Source of the DNA: Diplocloster agilis | Lineage (GTDB): Bacteria > Bacillota > Clostridia > Lachnospirales > Lachnospiraceae | Reading direction: 5' to 3' | DNA length: 64,000 nucleotides | Assembly (NCBI RefSeq): GCF_019042275.1 | Contig: NZ_JAHQCW010000004.1 | Location: 62,001-126,000 of the forward strand | The notes under the pieces: generated by a model | The model's database searches: none | What the model was told of the DNA's origin: nothing | The model's input: only the letters and a program-made list of their open reading frames with translations | Made by a program: the position numbers and the translations under genes | Shown here: piece by piece, positions 34,095 to 42,900 of the stretch | Layout of the letters: each line of letters starts with the position of its first letter | How positions within the stretch are numbered: the stretch's first letter is position 1

Positions 34095-35666
34095 TTATTC
34101 TTCCTCAACGGTAATATCCATGTGGATGATTTTCTCTAAATCAACAAAGCTGTCCTCAAAGGAACGCCCTGTATCAAGCATTTTCATATCGACTTCCACT
34201 TCTTTGCCAATCCTGTTGGAAATCAACGCTTCCAGCTCTTCTTTATGTTCTTTGGAGCCCACATAGGCAGCTCCCAGTTCATTTTCAAATACAATCTGCA
34301 GTTTATTGCCGCCGCCCAGACTTAGCCTGGCCCCTTTAAGGAATACTTTGTCAGGTCCGGAAGCCTCGTTTACAATACTTCGCCAGTTGGAAACCACCTG
34401 TTTGATATCCTCGGGAATCGCCTTTGGCATCGGCGGTTTTGGCCTCTCCACCGCAGCGGGCTGCGCGTTCGGCTGTGCACTCACAGGAGCCTGCGCCGCT
34501 GTGACGGTAACACCTTTTTCCAGTTTTTCTTCCACCACCCGCAGACGGTCCAGCAAAGATCCGCTGTCCTTTTCCATGGCCGGCTTACACAACTTAATCA
34601 ACGCGATCTCTATTAATATCCTCTTCTGTGAGGCGTAGCGGATCTGATTGGACAGGTCCGACAGCACCCGGATATAGCGCATCAGGGTCTCCGCGTCCAG
34701 TTTCTGCGCCATCTCACTCATACGGGCCAGAGATTCCTTGGACGCGTCGATGACATCCCCCGCCTGGTCCGACGTCTTCACCAGCAGCAGATTCCGCAGA
34801 TACCAGATCAGATCCGTGACAAACTGCCCCATTTCCCGTCCGTCCATGACCAGAGCTTCTATGGATTTCATGACACCGGTCACGTCCTGCCCGATAATCT
34901 GTTCCAGCAGGCTGCCGAATACTTCGGTATCCACAGCGCCCAGCACTTCCAGCACATTTTCATAGGTAAGTTTCTGTCCCAGATAGAAGGCAAGACACTG
35001 ATCCAGCAGACTCAGGGCATCACGCATGGACCCGTCGGCAGCTTTCGCCACATATCGAATCGCCTTTTCCTCTACCTGGGCGCCCTCCTGTTCCATCAGG
35101 TCCATCAGCCGGGCGGATATGGTTTCTATGGAAATCCGCTTAAAATCATATCTCTGGCATCTGGAGAGAATGGTAATGGGTATCTTGTGAACCTCCGTGG
35201 TCGCCAGGATAAAGATCACATAGGACGGCGGTTCCTCCAACGTCTTTAAGAGCGCATTAAACGCACCTATCGATAACATATGCACTTCATCAATGATGTA
35301 TACTTTGTACTTTCCTTCCGTGGGCGAATACGCCACTTCCTCCCGGATTTCGCGGATATTGTCCACGCCGTTGTTGGAGGCCGCGTCGATTTCGATCACG
35401 TTCATGCTGGTCCCGGAGGCAATGGCCTTGCAGGAGGCGCACTCGCCGCAGGGACTCCCGTCCACCGGATTCTCACAGTTCACGGTCTTTGCAAGGATCT
35501 TCGCCACCGTGGTCTTACCTGTGCCCCGCGTACCGCAGAACAGATAGGCGTGTCCGATCCTCCCGGTGCGGACCTGGTTCTTTAAAGTTGTAACGATTGC
35601 GTCCTGGCCCTTCACATCCTCAAAGCTGTCGGGACGGAATTTCCGGTATAACGCAGTATAAGACAT
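34095..35666 (-). CDS. dnaX: DNA polymerase III subunit gamma/tau
   Basis: This 523-residue clamp-loader ATPase has Walker A GTRGTGKTTVAK near residue 45, the four-cysteine zinc module (CENPVDGSPCGECASC), Walker B VYIIDEVHMLS and the sensor region TILSRCQRYDFKR. A proline/alanine-rich linker near residue 400 leads to the C-terminal tau-type domain. It loads the sliding clamp during replication. The ATG follows CAGGAGTAAACTT. No obvious frameshift element for a separate gamma form was found by eye. Confidence 0.97.
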   Translation of the reverse strand: MSYTALYRKFRPDSFEDVKGQDAIVTTLKNQVRTGRIGHAYLFCGTRGTGKTTVAKILAKTVNCENPVDGSPCGECASCKAIASGTSMNVIEIDAASNNGVDNIREIREEVAYSPTEGKYKVYIIDEVHMLSIGAFNALLKTLEEPPSYVIFILATTEVHKIPITILSRCQRYDFKRISIETISARLMDLMEQEGAQVEEKAIRYVAKAADGSMRDALSLLDQCLAFYLGQKLTYENVLEVLGAVDTEVFGSLLEQIIGQDVTGVMKSIEALVMDGREMGQFVTDLIWYLRNLLLVKTSDQAGDVIDASKESLARMSEMAQKLDAETLMRYIRVLSDLSNQIRYASQKRILIEIALIKLCKPAMEKDSGSLLDRLRVVEEKLEKGVTVTAAQAPVSAQPNAQPAAVERPKPPMPKAIPEDIKQVVSNWRSIVNEASGPDKVFLKGARLSLGGGNKLQIVFENELGAAYVGSKEHKEELEALISNRIGKEVEVDMKMLDTGRSFEDSFVDLEKIIHMDITVEEE

Positions 35667-35735
35667 AAGTTTACTCCTGTTCTAAGCTGTCATTTTCCTG
35701 TTTTGGCTGTCATTCCCGGTCTGCCGCTCCTGGCA

Positions 35736-35791
35736 TCTGCCGTCGGCATTCTGCTGTCGACCTTCTGCCATCGGCATTCTGCTTCCGGTCT
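35736..35791. repeat. 28-bp imperfect tandem repeat upstream of dnaX
   Basis: Copies at 35736-35763 and 35764-35791 agree at 23 of 28 positions. They lie in the gap between phosphofructokinase and dnaX. No gene or known RNA is visible there. Confidence 0.6.
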
Positions 35792-35802
35792 TAACCCGCC
35801 GG

Positions 35803-36879
35803 TCAGTCGCCGAAGCTGATTCCGATTCTTTTCGCTTCCTTGATAATAGACGACTGGGGATCCACCATTTTCAGCTTGCCGGCTACTTCCTGCAGCGGGA
35901 CTTTCTTTGTTTCTCCATTTACCATGCCGACCATATAGCCGTAGTCTTCATTCATGATCAGCTTGGCCGCTGCCGATCCCAGCCTGGTGGCCAGTACCCT
36001 GTCATAAGGACATGGGCTTCCGCCCCTCTGGGTGTGTCCGGGAACGGTAATTCTGACCTCTGAGCCTGTGGCCTCCTCTATCTTCGCGGCGATCTCATAG
36101 GACACGGAAGGGTATTTGTTCTTCTTCTGCTTCTCCCGGAATTCTTTCTTGGATAATTTGGCATCCTCCTCGGAAATAGCGCCTTCCGCCACAGCCAGGA
36201 TTGTAAATCTCTTTCCGGCTTTATTCCTTGCCTCGATGGCATTGACCACCTTCTTGATATCATAGGGGATCTCCGGCAGCAGAATGATGTCCGCGCCGCC
36301 CGCGATACCGGAATGTAAGGTCAGCCAGCCGACCTTATGGCCCATGACTTCCACGATGAATACCCGTCCGTGGGAAGCTGCCGTGGTGTGGATACAATCG
36401 ATGGCGTCCGTGGCTATGTTGACCGCGCTGGTGAATCCGAACGTCATGTCGGTGCCCCACAGGTCGTTGTCGATGGTTTTGGGAAGGGTTACTATGTTCA
36501 AGCCTTCCTCCCGGAGCAGGTTCGCCGTCTTATGGGTGCCGTTTCCGCCCAGTATGACCAGGCAGTCCAGCCCTAATTTGTAATAGGTGTGTTTCATTCC
36601 CTCCACTTTGTCCAGCCCGTTCTCATCCGGCACACGCATCAGTTTAAACGGCTGGCGGGAGCTGCCCAGAATCGTTCCTCCTCTGGTAAGGATACCGGAG
36701 AAATCCGAAGATCCAAGCATTCTGTATTTACTGTAAATCAGTCCTTTATATCCGTCGTCAAAACCAAAAATTTCCACATCGTCCAGGTTGCTGCACAGCC
36801 CCTTGACTACTCCCCGCATGGCCGCGTTCAACGCCTGGCAGTCACCGCCGCTGGTTAACATACCAATTCTCTTTTTCAT
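35803..36879 (-). CDS. 6-phosphofructokinase
   Basis: This 358-residue enzyme belongs to the PfkA superfamily and phosphorylates fructose 6-phosphate in glycolysis. It has the N-terminal MLTSGGDCQALNAAMRG, GGNGTHKTANLL, the catalytic TIDNDLWGTDMTFGF loop, EVMGHKVGWLTLHSGIAGGAD and the TVPGHTQRGGSPCPYDRVLATRLG segment. The Asn in GGNGT, in place of the Asp in the usual ATP-type GGDGS, means phosphate donor (ATP or PPi) should be treated as open. It is a single gene transcribed toward dnaX. Confidence 0.93.
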   Translation of the reverse strand: MKKRIGMLTSGGDCQALNAAMRGVVKGLCSNLDDVEIFGFDDGYKGLIYSKYRMLGSSDFSGILTRGGTILGSSRQPFKLMRVPDENGLDKVEGMKHTYYKLGLDCLVILGGNGTHKTANLLREEGLNIVTLPKTIDNDLWGTDMTFGFTSAVNIATDAIDCIHTTAASHGRVFIVEVMGHKVGWLTLHSGIAGGADIILLPEIPYDIKKVVNAIEARNKAGKRFTILAVAEGAISEEDAKLSKKEFREKQKKNKYPSVSYEIAAKIEEATGSEVRITVPGHTQRGGSPCPYDRVLATRLGSAAAKLIMNEDYGYMVGMVNGETKKVPLQEVAGKLKMVDPQSSIIKEAKRIGISFGD

Positions 36880-37012
36880 TGACTCACACCCTATCTTTTA
36901 GATTTATATTGTTTGGTGCATCCTGTAACTTGTCCTCATTTATTATATATTATTTGCCTGGGATCGTAAAGGGCTAAAGTGGAGAGGCCCGGCAGGTCCG
37001 TATATAAGAAAT

Positions 37013-37067
37013 GCAACCGGGAAGTTGCGCAAAATTGGTTGTCCGCAACTAAGGTTGCATGTAAAAT
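37013..37067 (+). promoter_or_regulatory. Promoter with GCAAC/GTTGC dyads upstream of the membrane HTH gene
   Basis: TTGTCC (37039-37044), 17 bases and TAAAAT (37062-37067) form the promoter. GCAAC and GTTGC form dyads at 37013-37028 and, inside the -35/-10 spacer, at 37045-37058. Such placement fits autorepression by the encoded HTH protein, which is inferred. Confidence 0.55.
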
Positions 37068-37098
37068 GGGCTTATGCCAATGAGAGGTGGAGGATTAA

Positions 37099-37803
37099 AT
37101 GACATTAGGTGAACAGATTAAACAGAAACGGGAAGAAAAAAATCTTTCCCAGGAGGAGCTTGCCGAACAGATTGGAGTCAGCCGGCAGGCCGTATCCAAA
37201 TGGGAAAGCGATCTCTCGGTACCCACGGGAGCGAACAGAAGATTATTGTATCAGGTCCTTCCTTTAGATGTACCGGAAGCCGCCGAAGCTGCGGAAACCG
37301 GAGTATCAAAATGGCAGCGGATTCTATGCGTAGCGGGATGGGGACTTGCCGCGGTTTTGCTGGTTCTATTGGTATACCGTTTGTTTCCCTTGAACACAGG
37401 GACGGAATCCGATTTGGATTCTTCCGAACCGGCTTTACTCAGTATTCACTTTTATGATGGGATACAGGAAGAAGTATTTCCGGAAGCGTTGTGGTACAAC
37501 ATGGCGGGGATCGAAAGCATTCTAATTCAATGGACCGGGGATACTCCGGAAACCGTGAAAATGTTCTTCACTCCGTCTGGATCCGAAACCGCGGATCAAA
37601 CAGAATTGTTAGAGGTGAAAGCTCCTGCCGACGGAGAATCTGCGCTGTTACTTTCTGCGGATTCGCTGCACCGTGACAGTTTGATGGGGCACCTGTATTT
37701 TGAACTTCATTTTGGAGGCGGTCAGGTAATTGTTACGGACAATTTATATAATGTACTTTACGATCCGATGCTCCTGCATGAAGCAAACAATAGTGAGGAA
37801 TAG
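37099..37803 (+). CDS. HTH regulator with membrane anchor
   Basis: This 234-residue protein has a Cro/CI HTH (residues 2-45, with SQEELAEQIGVSRQAVSKWES) and one membrane helix near residues 75-92 (ILCVAGWGLAAVLLVLLVY). A C-terminal domain of about 140 residues of unknown function follows. After SKWESDLSVP the usual ENLIRLS pattern is replaced by TGANRRLLYQVLPLD, a divergent end to the DNA-binding domain. It may sense an envelope signal and act on its own promoter dyads. The ATG follows GAGAGGTGGAGGATTAA. Confidence 0.82.
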   Translation: MTLGEQIKQKREEKNLSQEELAEQIGVSRQAVSKWESDLSVPTGANRRLLYQVLPLDVPEAAEAAETGVSKWQRILCVAGWGLAAVLLVLLVYRLFPLNTGTESDLDSSEPALLSIHFYDGIQEEVFPEALWYNMAGIESILIQWTGDTPETVKMFFTPSGSETADQTELLEVKAPADGESALLLSADSLHRDSLMGHLYFELHFGGGQVIVTDNLYNVLYDPMLLHEANNSEE

Positions 37804-37814
37804 CGAAAAAGACG

Positions 37815-37860
37815 AATCCGAACACATCCCCGATCCGGAGAATGTGTTCGGATTTTCATT
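37815..37860. terminator. Bidirectional terminator
   Basis: Perfect 13-bp arms, AATCCGAACACAT (37815-37827) and ATGTGTTCGGATT (37842-37854), are followed by TTCATTTT on plus and by a CTTTTT run on minus. They separate the HTH gene from the convergent DUF4179 gene. Confidence 0.85.
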
Positions 37861-37901
37861 TTATGGACCTATTGCCGGCTGCAAAACGCCGCATGGTGCT
37901 G

Positions 37902-38924
37902 TTATTTCAGGCCTATGGTAAAGGCTTCCCCCGCTTGCTGCCAGCTGCTTTCTGTGCGGCCGCTCTTTTTGGGGCTTGGAGATATATAGGGCGTAAGGGT
38001 TAAGGCGCCGGCATCCGGAGAAATCAGGCCCGTGAGCCGGTCTATGTTGAAACGTCCTTCGGATTTTGTGGCGTGTGATACATAGAAGGACACCGGGTTG
38101 CCGAGATCGTCGGTTCCTTCCAGCTTCATGTCATAGTCACTGGAACCGGCTGTTTTATAATATATTTTCTGGCCTATGGGACTTGAAGTGTAGGCGGTCA
38201 GGTCGACCTGGGTTCCGTCCGGAAGGCTGTAATGAATATCGGTAGCGATTTCCTGGGTTTGTTCGGAGAGCTGTTCCCCATTCGCGTGGAATTCGAATTT
38301 CCAATTGCCGTCCAGGGTATGGGAGGCATCCTCCAGAATCAGCTCCACGTCCATATCTTCTTTTTTAAAATGGCGTCCCAGGTTATAGCCGATCAGGGAT
38401 TCCCGCCCATTTCCATCTTCCGACGGCTCTAAGACGCCGCTGCTCGAATTTTCGATGTATTTTCCGTTGACGAAGAGACTGCCCAGGAGGGATACTTCTT
38501 CCATGTTCAGATCCGATTGGGGCTCTTTGGTCTCTGTGGTAGATACGTACAGGACATCATCCTCCAGGATCACGGAGTTGAGGGTAATCGTTACATCTGC
38601 GTTGGTAACCGAATAATTTACGATGTTTTCGTAAGGGGTAAGATTCTCATTGGTCCCAAGCAGTTCCCCGATGTTGTACGTTAATGTTTTGGCAGCGGCG
38701 CGGACTTCCGTGCGGAAGGGTCCTGTGCCCAGGGCCAGAAGGCAGACGGCGATACAGGCGGCCACAGCGAGTCCTCTGCCCGGGAATCCTTGACGCCCGG
38801 TTTGGGTCCGGCTGCGGAATTGCCGTTTATAACCGTCGGCTTCCGCTTTCGGCAAAGGGGCGGAGTCATAAGCTTGACAGTCGGTTTCTATATTATTTAG
38901 AAGTTCATAGATGTTGGGTTTCAT
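37902..38924 (-). CDS. DUF4179 protein, probable anti-sigma or sigma-linked membrane protein
   Basis: This 340-residue protein has a short cytoplasmic N-terminus (MKPNIYELLNNIE) and one membrane helix near residues 50-68 (GLAVAACIAVCLLALG). An extracellular DUF4179 domain follows, beginning RTEVRAAAKTLTYNIGELL. Such proteins are commonly encoded just after an ECF-like sigma factor and are thought to hold it at the membrane. Its ATG lies inside the 3' end of the sigma gene, so the two are translationally coupled. AAGGAG precedes the start. Confidence 0.82.
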   Translation of the reverse strand: MKPNIYELLNNIETDCQAYDSAPLPKAEADGYKRQFRSRTQTGRQGFPGRGLAVAACIAVCLLALGTGPFRTEVRAAAKTLTYNIGELLGTNENLTPYENIVNYSVTNADVTITLNSVILEDDVLYVSTTETKEPQSDLNMEEVSLLGSLFVNGKYIENSSSGVLEPSEDGNGRESLIGYNLGRHFKKEDMDVELILEDASHTLDGNWKFEFHANGEQLSEQTQEIATDIHYSLPDGTQVDLTAYTSSPIGQKIYYKTAGSSDYDMKLEGTDDLGNPVSFYVSHATKSEGRFNIDRLTGLISPDAGALTLTPYISPSPKKSGRTESSWQQAGEAFTIGLK

Positions 38925-39483
38925 ATGCGGACTTCTCCTTTCCATTTCGGCTGAATAATTGGCGTATTTTCTTTTTTCCTCTGGATAATCGGTTGTAGAT
39001 TACTTCTTTTTTCATGCCGGTATTCCGGCTGACCTGTTCGATATCCATGTCTTCCCCGTAGATGTCTAAAAATAACTTTTTATCGGTTTCATTCAGGCAG
39101 TCTAACATCCGGCCAACCTCTTCCGATAGTTCCTGTTCCACGGCGGCTGAGAGTTTTTCGTCTTCTGCGGAGATAACCACCTCTTCCCAGCTTAGCTGTT
39201 CCAGCTCCCGCTTGTATTTTCGCAGATAGTCGATGGATTTGTACCGGGCTACTCCGGCCGCCCAGTTTTGAAAGGTATTCCTGGACTCGTCGAAGTCCCG
39301 GCTGTAATTCCAGATGCCCAGCAGCACGTCGTTCATACACTCTTCCTGCCGGTCCGGCAGGGCGAACAGATGCCTTCGAATGACTGAGCGGAGCAGTCCG
39401 CCGTATTCGTCAATCACGTACAGCAGCGCTTTTTCATTGCCCCGTCTCAGCTCTTTCACAAAGTTTTCCTGGTTTATTTTCAT
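38905..39483 (-). CDS. ECF-like sigma-70 family RNA polymerase sigma factor
   Basis: This 192-residue protein has region 2 (MNDVLLGIWNYSRDFDESRNTFQNWAAGVARYKSIDYLRK) and region 4 (LNETDKKLFLDIYGEDMDIEQVSRNTGMKKEVIYNRLSRGKKKIRQ), the two parts of an ECF sigma factor. It would direct RNA polymerase to a small stress or envelope regulon. It overlaps the DUF4179 gene, its likely membrane-bound regulator. The palindrome at 39504-39519 lies in its leader. Confidence 0.9.
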   Translation of the reverse strand: MKINQENFVKELRRGNEKALLYVIDEYGGLLRSVIRRHLFALPDRQEECMNDVLLGIWNYSRDFDESRNTFQNWAAGVARYKSIDYLRKYKRELEQLSWEEVVISAEDEKLSAAVEQELSEEVGRMLDCLNETDKKLFLDIYGEDMDIEQVSRNTGMKKEVIYNRLSRGKKKIRQLFSRNGKEKSAYETQHL

Positions 39484-39503
39484 AATGAATACTCCTGATG
39501 CGG

Positions 39504-39519
39504 TTTGTAAGCTTACAAA
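39504..39519. promoter_or_regulatory. 16-bp perfect palindrome in the sigma-factor leader
   Basis: TTTGTAAGCTTACAAA is a perfect palindrome 21 bases upstream of the sigma-factor start. GTAACGAAAC lies just beyond it on the minus strand. A regulator site or the operon's own promoter element is possible. Confidence 0.45.
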
Positions 39520-39529
39520 TGTTTCGTTA

Positions 39530-39860
39530 CACTATATACTTCGGTCGTGTGGTACTGATTTCTATCATTTTAGCAAATATTTTTTAAAGATTTTTAAATT
39601 TTATGGACTGCTTTTTCTTAAATTTGTTTTGGGGGGATGTTGTTTATTCTGGTAATGAATACTTAATGGATGCTTGTTGGCCGTTTATGTGCATCTTGTA
39701 AAACAAGTAGCGAGGTGTGGCTGACCTGATATGGTCGGTTGCGATCTGTTGTCATGGGCGGACCGGTGATGAATCTGAGGATAATCTGAGGAGATCAGAG
39801 AAGACAAGTATTCTGGACACTTTGTCGGATTCTGGAGTATAATGGGATTAATTACCAATT
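39530..39860. other. Intergenic region between sigma factor and nuclease-helicase gene
   Basis: No open frame with a plausible ribosome binding site is seen here on either strand. The right part holds a promoter: TGGACA (39814-39819), 18 bases and TATAAT (39838-39843), pointing at the nuclease-helicase gene. The left part is AT-rich and presumably holds the sigma-operon promoter, which I could not place. Confidence 0.5.
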
Positions 39861-39964
39861 TTACACCATACCTGAATTTATGCCGCAGTTCTTGCGGCCC
39901 TGGAGGAAATAATTACATTATACCTGAATTTATGCCGCAGTTCATGCGGCTCTGGAGGAAATTA
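39861..39964 (+). repeat. 52-bp tandem duplication of the leader, with two ribosome binding sites
   Basis: Copies at 39861-39912 and 39913-39964 differ at five positions. Each has a hairpin (GCCGCA, five-base loop, TGCGGC) followed by CTGGAGGAAAT. The stem is unchanged between copies; a difference falls in the loop. The second copy serves the ATG at 39964, and the first has no start codon at normal spacing. Confidence 0.88.
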
Positions 39965-42900
39965 TGTACATAGCGGATCTTCATATTCATTCAAAATATT
40001 CCCGGGCTACCAGCCGGGATTGTGAACCGGAGGCTCTGGATCTGTGGAGCCGGCGCAAAGGCATCGACCTGCTGGGAACCGGCGATTTCACACATCCGGC
40101 CTGGAGGGCGCAGTTAAATGCCAAACTGGAACCGGCCGAAGACGGACTTTACGTATTAAAGGAAGAATACCGGATCAGCGATGAGATTACTTCCGGTGAG
40201 AAGAAGCCCCGGTTCGTGATATCCGGCGAGATCAGTTCTATCTATAAAAAGAACGGCAAAACCAGGAAGGTCCATAACCTGATTCTGCTGCCGGGGCTGG
40301 AGGCTGCGGAAGCGCTGTCCTGTAAGCTTGAGACTGTCGGCAATATCCACTCCGACGGCAGGCCCATCCTTGGATTAGACAGCCGGGATCTTCTGGAAAT
40401 CACGCTGGATATCTGCCCGGAGGCCATTTTCATACCGGCCCATATCTGGACACCGCATTTTTCCCTGTTCGGCGCATTTTCCGGCTTCGATACCATCGAG
40501 GAATGTTTTGAGGATCTGACCCCGCATATTCACGCGCTGGAGACCGGATTGTCTTCCGATCCTCCGATGAACTGGAGAGTCTCCGCTCTGGACGGCTATC
40601 AGCTGGTCTCTAATTCCGACGCCCATTCTCCCGGCAAACTGGGGCGGGAGGCCAATCTGCTGGATACGGAACTTGGCTATACCCATTTGTCACGGGCCAT
40701 CCAGCAGGGACAGGGGCTGGCCGGTACGTTGGAATTCTTTCCGGAAGAAGGGAAATATCATCTGGACGGACACCGGAAATGCAATCTCTCACTAAATCCG
40801 TCCGAGACAGCGGCATACGGCGGGAAATGTCCGGTCTGCGGCAAAAAAATCACCATAGGCGTCCTGCACAGGGTGGAGGAACTGGCCGACCGGGAGGAAG
40901 GCTTTGTATCCGAAAACGGCAGGCACTATGAAAGTCTCGTTCCGCTGACAGAGGTGATCGCCGCCTCCACGGGAAAATCTTCAGGAAGCGCTAAGGTGGC
41001 CGCTGAGTACGAGAGTATGCTTGGGAAGCTGGGATCTGAATTTTCCATACTCCGGGATATCCCGCTGGAGGATATCCGGCGGGCGGCGGGGCCTTGTGTG
41101 GAAGAGGGGATCAAAAGGCTGCGCTCCGGCGATGTGACACGGATTCCCGGATATGACGGCGAGTATGGAACGGTCATGATCGTAAACAAGGATGAGATCG
41201 ATGAATTATACGGGCAGATCAGCCTGTTTGAGAATTATATGGAGCCGGCGGCTGAGACAGCTGCATCCCAGGCTTCGGACAACGAGGGCAGCGGGATAAT
41301 AGCGGCTTCTGGCCGTCCAAGACTAAGCGAAGGGCCCGAGAATAATATGTCCGTTACAGAAGGATCGGTAGATAGATCAACCGGAAACGAAGAGGCATCA
41401 GGCATGAGAGCGACCGGTATAAAAGGATCCTTGTTAGCAGCAGAGGCCAAAAAAAGTGAATCCTCTGCCGCCCTTCCCAAGTTCCCTGACGGCTTAAACC
41501 AGGAGCAATATGACGCCGTAACCGCAGCCGACCCTGTGGTAGCTGTAATCGCAGGCCCCGGTACCGGCAAGACCAAAACATTGGTTTCCCGAATCGCCTG
41601 GCTCGTAAAGGAACAGCAGGTGGACCCCTCCCGTATCACGGCTGTGACCTTTACCAACAAAGCCGCCGCTGAAATGCGCACCAGGCTGGAAAAAGAACTG
41701 GGCGGCAAACGGGCGGTGCGCCCCATGACGATCGGTACGTTCCACTCCATATGTCTGAACCTTCTGAAGAGCCGGAAGAGGGAAGTCGTGCTGGCGGATG
41801 AATACCAGTGCCGGGATGCCGCGGAGCAGGTCATCCGCCAGACCGGCCTGAAACTGCGCCCGGCTCAGCTGGTACAGGAGATCTCCCGCCTGAAAAATGG
41901 CCTGGCCTCTGAACATATATTGCCAGACAACACAATCGCACTCTATCAGGAACAGCTGGAACGGGAAGGGCTGATGGACTTTGATGATCTGCTTTTGCAG
42001 GTGCTTAAAATGATAGACGCAGGCGGCAATCCGGATAATCAGATATCCGACCCGGATATGGAACAGGCTTTGCTTTCTTTTTCCTATCTGCTCGTAGACG
42101 AGTACCAGGACATTAACAATATTCAATATCAGCTGGTAAGAGCCTGGGCCAAAGGACATGAGAGCCTGTTCGTCATAGGGGATCCCGACCAGTCCATCTA
42201 CGGATTCCGCGGCTCGAACGCCGAATGTTTTCATTTGTTAAAAGAACAATTTGCCCATGTCCGGGATATCCGGCTGACCAGGAATTACCGGTCCGCTCCT
42301 GAGATTCTTTCCTGTGCGCTGCCCGTAATCAACCGGAATCCGGGAGAAAACCGGATCTTAATCGCGCAGCAGCCCTCCGGTATCCCGGTCAGTCTGCTGA
42401 CAGCGGAAAGCGATCTGTCCGAGGGTATCTTTATTGCCAAAGAGATCAACCGCATGACGGGCGGGATCGATATGCTGGATGCCCAGCAGTATGCCATCCA
42501 TACGGATAAGCCCCGCAGTTTCCAGGACATCGCCATCCTCTACCGCACCCACCGGCAGGCAAAGGTGCTGGAAAGCTGTCTGCGCAAAGAAGGGATTCCC
42601 TATGTGGTAACGGGCCGGGATGATTTTCTGGCGGATGAAACCGTACGCGGCGTCCTGGCTTTCTTCCGGTTTCTGTTAAACCCGGAGGATGAGGCTTCCG
42701 TGAAAATCTGTCTAAAAAATGTATGGAATTATGATGACGGATTAATCGGGGAGTTTTTGGATGTTCTGAGGCAGAACCAGGTAAAGGAATTAGACGCCAG
42801 ACAGCTGCGGAAACTGGACAGCCAGCTGTCGCCCGCGCTGGAGCTGGCCTCCTGCTGGCAGATGGTCCGGCTTTTCCTTCCCACCGTCCGAAGGGAAAAA

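Noticed and set aside
35667-35802. Possible SRP RNA upstream of dnaX, where Bacillus carries it
   Set aside because: The conserved SRP core (GGTCAGG and GGAAG/AGCAG) is not present in this gap. Only a 28-bp tandem repeat is seen.
41235-41834. Minus-strand frames of up to 246 codons within the nuclease-helicase gene
   Set aside because: The plus frame carries all helicase motifs in order, and the antisense frames show none.
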